A stretch of DNA of 64,000 nucleotides, taken from contig CAMWLQ010000003.1 in assembly GCA_947175195.1 (NCBI GenBank), positions 1-64,000 on the forward strand, in the 5' to 3' direction. Under the pieces are notes generated by a model. That model was not told where the DNA came from. It saw only the letters and a list, made by a program, of their open reading frames with translations, and did not search any database. Shown one piece after another: positions 58,181-64,000 of this stretch. The position numbers and the translations under genes are program-made. The stretch is from an uncultured Clostridia bacterium (GTDB taxonomy: Bacteria > Bacillota > Clostridia > Christensenellales > Pumilibacteraceae). Every line of letters begins with the position of its first letter. Position 1 is the first letter of the stretch.

Positions 58181-59554
58181 ATGAAACTTTGGTCGGGCAG
58201 ATTTACCGCCGAGCTTAACGATATAGCCGAGGAGTTTAACGACTCTCTCCCCTTCGATCGCCTTATGTACCGTCAGGACATTCAGGGCTCGATAGCGCAC
58301 TGCACAATGCTGGGCAAATGCGGCATAATAGCGCAGGGCGAGGCAAAAACGCTCGCCGACGCGCTCAAATCCATCCTTGCCGATATTGACGGCGGAAAGC
58401 TCGAGCCTGTGGGCGCGGAGGACATTCACTCGTTTGTGGAAAACACGCTTGTGTCGCGCGTCGGCGACGTCGGCAAAAAGCTGCACACGGCTCGCAGCCG
58501 CAACGACCAGGTAGCAACCGATATTCGCCTGTATTTGCGCGACGGCATAGACGAGCAAATCAAGCTTTTAAAAACGCTTGTCGTTACGCTTGCGGACAAG
58601 GCGGAAAAAGAGAAAGCTACCGCTATGCCAGCGTACACGCATATGCAAAAAGCGCAGCCCTCCACGCTCGGGCATTACCTGCTTGCTTACGCCAATATGT
58701 TTTTGCGCGACGCGCAAAGGCTTATAGACTGCCGCAAGCGCGTAAACGTTTTGCCGCTGGGCAGTGGCGCGTGCGCGTCCACCACATTCCCTATCGACCG
58801 CGAGTATACCGCACGGCTACTCGGCTTTGACGGCGTTACGCAAAACTCGCTGGACGGCGTGGGCGACCGCGATTTTGCGGTGGAATACCTGTCATGCGCG
58901 ACGCAAGCCATGCTGCACCTATCGCGCATAAACGAGGAATTTGTGTACTGGTCGGGCGAGGAATTCGGATTTTTGATTTTGCCCGACGCGTTCAGCACCG
59001 GCTCGTCCATTATGCCGCAAAAAAAGAATCCCGACGTAAACGAGCTGTTGCGCGGCAAGTGCGGCAGGGTCGTCGGCGACCTTGTCGGCATGATTACCGT
59101 AATGAAAGGTTTGCCACTCGCCTACAACAAGGATATGCAGGAAGACAAAGAGCCGCTGTTTGACGCGGTGAACACGCTGTCACTGTCGCTTAAGGTATTT
59201 ACCGCGTTTATGAACGCCGTGGACTTTGACCGCAAAAAAATGAACACTGCCGCCGCGGGCGGACACTCCTGCGCGACCGAGTGCGCGGACTACCTTGCCG
59301 CCAAGGGTTTACCCTTCCGCGCCGCGCACGAGATAACGGGCAAAATAGTGCTGTACTGCATAGATAACGGCAAAACCCTGCAAAGCCTTACCGTGGACGA
59401 ATACAAAAAGTTCTCCCCGCTTTTCGACGACGGCATACTGCAAGCCGTACTGCCCCAAAACGCGATTGCCCGCCGCAAAGCAATCGGCGGCTGCGCAAGC
59501 GATGAAATCGACAGGCAGCTAAAGGTATTGCGCAACGAACTAAACAAAATATAA
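58181..59554 (+). CDS. argH: argininosuccinate lyase
   Basis: 457 residues of the fumarase/aspartase superfamily: MKLWSGRF, HTARSRNDQVATD, the TAMPAYTHMQKAQPSTLGHY stretch and the signature GSSIMPQKKNPD. It splits argininosuccinate to arginine and fumarate. The Shine-Dalgarno is GAGGT. Confidence 0.97.
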   Translation: MKLWSGRFTAELNDIAEEFNDSLPFDRLMYRQDIQGSIAHCTMLGKCGIIAQGEAKTLADALKSILADIDGGKLEPVGAEDIHSFVENTLVSRVGDVGKKLHTARSRNDQVATDIRLYLRDGIDEQIKLLKTLVVTLADKAEKEKATAMPAYTHMQKAQPSTLGHYLLAYANMFLRDAQRLIDCRKRVNVLPLGSGACASTTFPIDREYTARLLGFDGVTQNSLDGVGDRDFAVEYLSCATQAMLHLSRINEEFVYWSGEEFGFLILPDAFSTGSSIMPQKKNPDVNELLRGKCGRVVGDLVGMITVMKGLPLAYNKDMQEDKEPLFDAVNTLSLSLKVFTAFMNAVDFDRKKMNTAAAGGHSCATECADYLAAKGLPFRAAHEITGKIVLYCIDNGKTLQSLTVDEYKKFSPLFDDGILQAVLPQNAIARRKAIGGCASDEIDRQLKVLRNELNKI

Positions 59555-59588
59555 CGATTAATTCGGAATTATCGGTATATGACTTATT

Positions 59589-59622
59589 AATTCACACGGT
59601 CACAGGCTGTGTGAATTTTTTT
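59589..59622. terminator. terminator between argH and the opposing Spo0A-C-like gene
   Basis: AATTCACAC (59589-59597) pairs with GTGTGAATT (59609-59617), followed by a T-run on the plus strand. Confidence 0.75.
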
Positions 59623-59632
59623 ATTCTTATTC

Positions 59633-59962
59633 TCAATTCGCATAACACTCTCTTTGCAACGATACGTAATTGGAGAACATGGAAACAATCTCCTTGTTGC
59701 CCGTGTCGCAAAATTCCATGCCGAAAAGTCGGCTTATGGCTGCGGTGGCGTTGGAGCTCATAAAAAGACGGCGCAAATTCTTTTCCACCGAACTGACAGT
59801 GCAGTTAAAGTTATGCGCAATGCGCTCGTATATGCTGCCTATCGTACATGTCGGGTCTTCCGAGTACAAATCCAAACACATACAAAACTGATCGAATCCT
59901 TTCAGCGAGGTGCGAAACCCTATCTTCACAAGCGTGATTATAATAAAATCTCGTTTTTTCAT
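59633..59962 (-). CDS. stand-alone Spo0A C-terminal-domain-like DNA-binding protein
   Basis: 109 residues with no receiver domain. [26 protein letters not shown] matches the Spo0A_C opening (IGVPPHLKGYRYLREAI). [25 protein letters not shown] is the helix-turn-helix equivalent of [33 protein letters not shown] ... [12 protein letters not shown] matches INKLFGYTV ... NSEFIAMIADKL. Spo0A normally needs a phosphorylated receiver to bind DNA, so this protein would be constitutive, regulated otherwise, or a competitor. GGAGTGACTC precedes the ATG. A second, more divergent member is at 20021-20404. Confidence 0.78.
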   Translation of the reverse strand: [109 protein letters not shown]

Positions 59963-59997
59963 GAGTCACTCCATTGGAATTTTTTGAGAGTAATCCC

Positions 59998-60026
59998 ATT
60001 AAAACGCATAAAAAGTCGAATGTCAA
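59998..60026 (-). promoter_or_regulatory. promoter of the Spo0A-C-like gene
   Basis: On the minus strand TTGACA (complement of 60021-60026), 17 bases, TTTAAT (complement of 59998-60003). The spacer holds GTCGAA (plus strand 60015-60020), five or six bases of the Spo0A box TGNCGAA, so self-binding is possible but unproven. Confidence 0.6.
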
Positions 60027-60112
60027 TAGTTTGAATATGGGCGATTTTGTATACTTTTATGCACCGCAATATACTGCGTTTTTCGAAGAAAACCGCACGC
60101 AAAATATAGTGA

Positions 60113-60143
60113 CAAAAGAAAAGCGGCGTCAACTTGACACCGC
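60113..60143 (-). terminator. terminator of the rpsU transcript
   Basis: On the minus strand GCGGTGTC-AAGTT-GACGCCGC (8-bp stem with one wobble) followed by TTTTCTTTTG. It implies that transcription from rpsU runs about 215 bases past its stop codon. Confidence 0.7.
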
Positions 60144-60357
60144 GGAAATAAATTTATGCTACTGACATTGCAGTAGTAAAATTCTTTTTGCTCGGAACAT
60201 CACTGATAATGGAATAGCCTTACAAAGCGAACAAGTCGTTAGTGCGGAGGCGCGGCATAGACAAGAAAGTCCGAGTGCCGACCGACGGGAGTTTAGACCC
60301 ACCTAAATGACCGAGGGCGGCGCGACGGCTGACGCCGTATATGCCGATGCATACGCG
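60144..60357. other. gene-free, GC-rich, potentially structured region after rpsU
   Basis: No protein is supported here. The part 60240-60357 is GC-rich and contains several pairings in series: CGGCA/TGCCG (around 60255-60280), CGG-TTTAG/CTAAA-CCG (around 60286-60312), ACGGC-TGAC-GCCGT (60325-60338) and GTATATGC/GCATAC. Plus-strand text includes GACAAGAAAGTCCGAG, vaguely like the RNase P P4 5' strand, but its 3' partner is missing. It may be the 3' UTR of rpsU or a small RNA on either strand. The neighbouring 59963-60112 holds only the Spo0A-C-like promoter. Confidence 0.4.
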
Positions 60358-60531
60358 CTAACGGAAACGTTTGCGAGCTGCCTCTTTTTTCTTTTTACGC
60401 TTAACGGAGGGCTTTTCGTAGTACTCCTTTTTGCGCATATCGCCGAGGATATTATCCTTTTGGCACTTACGTTTAAAACGCTTGAGTGCGCTGTCGAGCG
60501 ATTCGTTTTCGCCTACGCGGATTACTGCCAT
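60358..60531 (-). CDS. rpsU: 30S ribosomal protein S21
   Basis: 57 residues, translated by hand from the minus strand: [20 protein letters not shown], then [20 protein letters not shown], then PSVKRKKKK and EAARKRFR to a TAG stop. This is a full S21 of normal length with the usual basic C-terminus. An ideal Shine-Dalgarno AAGGAGGTGTGA lies before the ATG and a consensus promoter at 60585-60613. It is shorter than a 60-residue cutoff. Confidence 0.96.
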   Translation of the reverse strand: MAVIRVGENESLDSALKRFKRKCQKDNILGDMRKKEYYEKPSVKRKKKKEAARKRFR

Positions 60532-60584
60532 TATTCACACCTCCTTCGTTCCGAGAACTCCGATTTGCTAATCTTAGCTTAGAT

Positions 60585-60613
60585 ATTATATAAAATCATT
60601 TACCTTTTGTCAA
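60585..60613 (-). promoter_or_regulatory. rpsU promoter
   Basis: On the minus strand TTGACA (complement of 60608-60613), 17 bases, TATAAT (complement of 60585-60590): full consensus. Confidence 0.85.
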
Positions 60614-60624
60614 ACGATTTTTAC

Positions 60625-61821
60625 TTATTTCAAAGAAATTTCTATTTCGTACTTTATCTTGATATTGTTGTAATCGTATTGCGATTTATAGTAATCGGGA
60701 CAATGCCTGTAAAACTCCCTGCCTATAAACAACGGATCGGAGTTTGACGCAAGCGAATTGCTAAACGCGCTTTCCACCTCGCCTTGGATTTTCTTTTTGT
60801 ATCCCGCAATAAGCGCCTCGTTCGCCTTACTGCTGTTGGTGGCGAACAGTGAATTGAACTTATCCCCGTGCGGCTCGATAAATGCCTTTATCTTAATCGT
60901 AGCGATACCCATCTTTTGATCGACCTTTACCGACGAATGTTTTTTGAGCAGCCTGCCGCACACGCCTTTAATCGTTTTGCCGTTAAACTCAACGTCTGAG
61001 CATACCGTACCCTTTTCCACGGGCGCGCTCACCCACGCCACGCCGCGCGCGGACGTGGAATCGAGCACTCCCACTCGCCCGCTTTCGTCGTACAGGGCGA
61101 GCTTTTCCACCTTCATGCCAGTCTTTTGTTCGCCCTCGCCGCCACTGCCGCTTTCACCGCCGGAGCTACCACTATCTCCGCCCTCTCCGCCACCCGAGCC
61201 GCCGCCGCTGCCGCTATCTCCGCTTTCGCTCGCCTTGCCGCTTTGCATTTCCACAAGCGGCATATATGCGGTTTTGGACGCGCTGCCGAGGTCTGACAAA
61301 AAGCCCAAAAGCGTATTTGTCGCAATATGCGCCTTGCGCGCACTGTATGCAATAAAGTCGGCGTCGGTAGCGCCCGTCTTGGACATAAACTCGGTAAGGT
61401 CGGCTATAAGGTCTTCCGCCTTGCCGTCCGCCGCCGCCATCCACACGTCGGCGGTAACGTCGGTTGCGGTCATGAGCGAGCCCAATAATTCGGGCTTTGC
61501 GTCCTTGCCTACAATCACCATAGAGCAGTGACCGAGCTCCACCCGCCGACCGAGCGCGGTGTTCAATGCCTCGGCAGCCTCGTCCAGCGTGTCGCCCTCG
61601 ACGGTAACGGTGTCCTTGCCCGTCGAGCCCTGCGCCTCGGTGGGCATAACGTACTGCGCGGTAAGGCTGACCTTTTCGCCGCCGTCCAGCCCCAAAATGC
61701 CGACGATTACGCGGCTGTTTACCTCTTTGTTGCGCAGCGCCGTAGACGGCATAAACGCAATAAAGAACGCGAACAAAAACAGTAACACCTTGTATATCAG
61801 CAATTTTTTGCGCGTTGTCAT
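60625..61821 (-). CDS. gerAC: GerAC-like spore germination protein without a lipobox
   Basis: 398 residues. The C-terminal half (VDQKMGIATIKIKAFIEPHGDKFNSLF ... EFYRHCPDYYKSQYDYNNIKIKYEIEISLK) fits the Ger(x)C family, as does the N-terminal part (RVIVGILGLDGG, GHCSMVIVGKD). Two oddities: the N-terminal hydrophobic segment (about 8-27) ends FMPSTALRNK with no cysteine, so it would be a membrane-anchored or secreted protein instead of the usual lipoprotein; and residues about 197-235 are a Gly/Ser-rich linker (SGDSGSGGGSGGGEGG). The start overlaps gerAB by 4 bases. Confidence 0.83.
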   Translation of the reverse strand: MTTRKKLLIYKVLLFLFAFFIAFMPSTALRNKEVNSRVIVGILGLDGGEKVSLTAQYVMPTEAQGSTGKDTVTVEGDTLDEAAEALNTALGRRVELGHCSMVIVGKDAKPELLGSLMTATDVTADVWMAAADGKAEDLIADLTEFMSKTGATDADFIAYSARKAHIATNTLLGFLSDLGSASKTAYMPLVEMQSGKASESGDSGSGGGSGGGEGGDSGSSGGESGSGGEGEQKTGMKVEKLALYDESGRVGVLDSTSARGVAWVSAPVEKGTVCSDVEFNGKTIKGVCGRLLKKHSSVKVDQKMGIATIKIKAFIEPHGDKFNSLFATNSSKANEALIAGYKKKIQGEVESAFSNSLASNSDPLFIGREFYRHCPDYYKSQYDYNNIKIKYEIEISLK

Positions 61822-63017
61822 GCCGATTTCCTCCCCGCCGCGAGCGTATTATTCTTTTGCTTTTTGTTGTAAATAAGCGCACACACAAGTGCAAGCACGG
61901 GTATACCCGCCGCCATTACGGGCGTGATTACAGCGCACGCGTCCGAAGTTACGGCAAGCGAAAATATCATCGGATCGGTCAGCGCAAAGACCTGCACTAC
62001 GTATGTGGCAACGCATGTGCAAAGCGATATTATGAGGTGCGCGTTTTTGCCTATCACAAACGACACGCACCTGCACGTTGCGTAAAAGAACAGCGCCGCC
62101 TCGATAAACACCGACACGCTCCACACGACGGACGAAAACATATCCAGCCTGCCGTAAACGTTGCCCACCGAGAATTGAAGAATGTTGGAAAGATTGGTGG
62201 TGGAATCTATAAGCATCGGCACATTGCCGAACGCCGCCGACAACGCAATTGCAAAAAACACGGCTATACCCGTACCTATCACGCCCGAGCCCGCAGCAAA
62301 GCACCAAGTGAATTTTTTGGTCTTTGTCCTGCCTATAAACAGCACAAGCGGAGTAAAATCCCCCACCCACGCGGGGTGTTTGATAAGCGCGTAAATAAAG
62401 CTCTTTTTGTCCGCTACGGCGGGCAAAATATTGCCGAGGTCGAATCCCGTAAGCACGACGATAGCGACAAGTACGGCAAGACACACGACGATAATGGGCA
62501 TTATAATCTCGTTTAATCTACTTAAAGACCGCAACGTATGCGTGCCCGCCGCCGCCAAAAACACCAGCAGCACAATAATCATCAAGCTTGTGTCAAAATC
62601 GGCAAGCACGTTCGTGCCGTAAAAGTTAAGGATTTCCGCAACGGCGGTATTCAGCTTGAAAAACAAAAACAGCCCGATTATTGCCACTACGATTTTTGCG
62701 CCCACCTTGCCGAGCACCGACGAGAGCAGCTCGAAAAAATCGACATCGCACTTTTTGATGGTTATAATCATCGGGATGAGCGTAACAAGGTCGAAAGCTC
62801 CGTACACAGCCAAAATAATATATCCGTCCCGCCCCGTCGACTGTATTAGGAATATAGGCAGCAAAAACATTTTTGTCGCCATTGCAAGAATGAATATGAT
62901 TGCCACAAGCTGCTTGCCCGACGCCTGTTTTGTTTCGCGGGTGTTGGTAGTACCCGCGTTTTTGGTAGTTTCGCTGCCAAGGGCTGAATTATTCGTTTGC
63001 TGTTGCGTTGTTTCCAT
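61818..63017 (-). CDS. gerAB: GerAB-like spore germination permease
   Basis: About 399 residues with ten membrane helices of the endospore germination permease (APC-like) family: LVAIIFILAMATKMFLLPIFLIQSTG, SRLNEIIMPIIVV and the FSSVVWSVSVFIEAALFFYATC region. With GerAA and GerAC it forms the germinant receptor in the spore inner membrane. The start at 63017 (METTQQQ) is preferred; the ATG at 63038 would add MNSELLH, which is merely a translation of the AATTCCGAATT repeat. Confidence 0.88.
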   Translation of the reverse strand: METTQQQTNNSALGSETTKNAGTTNTRETKQASGKQLVAIIFILAMATKMFLLPIFLIQSTGRDGYIILAVYGAFDLVTLIPMIITIKKCDVDFFELLSSVLGKVGAKIVVAIIGLFLFFKLNTAVAEILNFYGTNVLADFDTSLMIIVLLVFLAAAGTHTLRSLSRLNEIIMPIIVVCLAVLVAIVVLTGFDLGNILPAVADKKSFIYALIKHPAWVGDFTPLVLFIGRTKTKKFTWCFAAGSGVIGTGIAVFFAIALSAAFGNVPMLIDSTTNLSNILQFSVGNVYGRLDMFSSVVWSVSVFIEAALFFYATCRCVSFVIGKNAHLIISLCTCVATYVVQVFALTDPMIFSLAVTSDACAVITPVMAAGIPVLALVCALIYNKKQKNNTLAAGRKSA

Positions 63018-63022
63018 ATGTA

Positions 63023-63063
63023 ATAATTCCGAATTCATAATTCCGAATTCCGAATTAATAATT
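63023..63063. repeat. cluster of AATTCCGAATT palindromes between gerAA and gerAB
   Basis: Three copies in 41 bases, two of them overlapping, filling the whole gerAA-gerAB spacer. The same motif marks four other gene borders in the window. Confidence 0.65.
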
Positions 63064-64000
63064 ACGCTTGTCTTGTCGGGTTATTGTTTGGTATGCTCTT
63101 AGGGCGCTGTTTCATTGTCGGGAAGGGACTGCGCTCTATTGCGTCCTTAAAGTCGGAATACACGAGCGGCGTGAACGGCGCAAGATACGGCGCATCGTAT
63201 GCGTTGAGCGAACATATATAATGCAATGTAAACAGCACGGCAAGTATCAAGCCGAACAGTCCGCACAAACCGCCAATAAGCGTAAATATGATTCTAAGCA
63301 CGCTCATAGACCCTATCATTGACGGCACGGTAAACAGTGCGATCGAGCTTAGCGCAATCACCATTACCGCAGGCGAGCTTATAATTCCCGCGCTAACCGC
63401 CGTTTCGCCCAGCACGAGCGCGCCCACGATACTCATAGCCATACCCACGGCGCGCGGCATGCGCACACTCGCCTCGCGTATTATCTCGAACAGCAGCAAT
63501 ACGAATATTGTTTCGGCAAGCGGAGAAAGCGGCAAACCCTTGATTGCCGTCATAAGCGTTATCATAAACCGCACGGGTATCAGCGTGTAGTGAAAGTTTT
63601 GCAGCGCCACGTACAGTCCCGGCAACAGCAACGCGAGTATAAGCCCCAAGTACCGCAGCAGCCGCACAAACGTGCCGTGGGTCGAACGCTGATAATAATC
63701 CTCGCCCGACTGGAATTCCTCCACCACGACGAACGGCACGGTTATCACCATCGGCGAGCCGTCCACAAAAATCGCCACGCGTCCCTCAAGCAGCTTTGCC
63801 GTGACTATATCGGGCTTTTCGCTCAGTCCCGTTTGATTGAACAGCGACAGCGGTTTTTCCTCGATATACGGCACGAGATAGTGACTGTCTACAATGCCGT
63901 CGATGTCGATTTTTTCAAGGCGTTTTTTGACGTTTTTAATCACCTTTTCATCGGCGACCGAGCTCAGGTAACACAGCGCTATTGCCGTCTTGCTTTTGCG
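63062..64000 (-). CDS. gerAA: GerAA-like spore germination protein (N-terminus beyond the window)
   Basis: The reading frame is open to the window edge. At 63944-64000 it encodes KSKTAIALCYLSSVADEKV, matching the family's N-terminal domain, so the first methionine is outside. Then IDIDGIVDSHYLVPYIEE, LLEGRVAIFVDGSPMVITVPFVVVEEFQSGEDYYQRSTHGTFVRLLRYLG, five or six membrane helices, and a C-terminal tail ending PFPTMKQRPKSIP. An internal GTG at 63943 is not the true start. First gene of gerAA-gerAB-gerAC. Confidence 0.93.
   Translation of the reverse strand, partial: RKSKTAIALCYLSSVADEKVIKNVKKRLEKIDIDGIVDSHYLVPYIEEKPLSLFNQTGLSEKPDIVTAKLLEGRVAIFVDGSPMVITVPFVVVEEFQSGEDYYQRSTHGTFVRLLRYLGLILALLLPGLYVALQNFHYTLIPVRFMITLMTAIKGLPLSPLAETIFVLLLFEIIREASVRMPRAVGMAMSIVGALVLGETAVSAGIISSPAVMVIALSSIALFTVPSMIGSMSVLRIIFTLIGGLCGLFGLILAVLFTLHYICSLNAYDAPYLAPFTPLVYSDFKDAIERSPFPTMKQRPKSIPNNNPTRQA

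Noticed and set aside
56960-58558. 532-residue minus-strand frame across argG and argH
   Set aside because: It spans two real genes on the other strand and has no start signal or domain.
60240-60357. Possible RNase P RNA because of GAAAGTCCG
   Set aside because: The 3' P4 strand and other universal RNase P blocks are absent, and a full-length RNA would overlap rpsU in antisense.
63944-64000. GTG at 63943 as the start of gerAA
   Set aside because: The frame stays open to the window edge and encodes the expected family sequence, so the start is outside.

Overview
The window looks like a chromosomal segment of an uncultured, probably anaerobic and endospore-forming member of the Clostridia (Bacillota). 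The 16S 5' half is Clostridia-like. The order rpsO-pnp-ylxY-mlpA ... ftsK-rimO-pgsA-cinA-recA resembles the Bacillus/Clostridium core, and there is a GerA-type germination operon, a Thr T-box and 2-hydroxyacyl-CoA-dehydratase-type proteins. I cannot place it below class; a Christensenellales-type lineage is a guess. Nearly every transcription unit has a close match to TTGACA-N17-TATAAT.

Layout. 1-955: 5' part of a 16S rRNA gene leaving the window on the minus strand, with its promoter. 937-5133 (+): rqcP, fused ispDF, potassium channel ktrB and ktrA, and an acyl-ACP thioesterase. 5208-16943 (-): one gene for a 3,911-residue membrane-anchored surface protein (glycine-rich domain, many Ig/cadherin-like repeats, one C-terminal membrane helix). 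17184-20404 (+): a three-gene unit with a PadR regulator fused to a disordered linker and four membrane helices, a XerS-like tyrosine recombinase, and a stand-alone Spo0A-C-like protein. 20426-24697 (-): a five-gene unit marR-degV-DUF2229-HgdB-like-activase. Its promoter is bracketed by two matching palindromic operators. I propose it is a split plasmalogen-synthase-like or related ATP-driven reductase system under a lipid-responsive regulator.

24815-31978: thrS with T-box leader, a VTT-domain membrane protein, rnhA, tRNA-Trp (+), and the unit tgt-metalloprotease-ruvC-membrane protein. 32035-32634 (+): a small membrane protein. 32744-43301 (-): the DNA-processing unit ftsK-rimO-pgsA-cinA-recA-ruvA-ruvB-queA. 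43364-43471: a long inverted repeat resembling a MITE. 43529-48782 (-): rpsO-pnp-ylxY-mlpA-dUTPase. 48818-50135 (-): an orphan EIIC-type transporter. 50155-56745 (-): two large lipoproteins with InlB-type repeats, one also carrying BspA-type leucine-rich repeats. 56826-59554 (+): argG and argH. 59633-60026 (-): a second Spo0A-C-like protein. 60113-60613 (-): rpsU, not found by a 60-residue ORF cutoff, with a long potentially structured 3' region. 60625-64000 (-): a GerA-type germinant receptor operon whose first gene runs off the window.

The most unusual parts are the twin-operator MarR operon with a split reductase, the membrane-anchored PadR, the two receiver-less Spo0A-C proteins, the giant surface protein with a repeated palindrome in its promoter, and the unassigned structured region after rpsU. 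All functions are read from sequence patterns; no database search was run.
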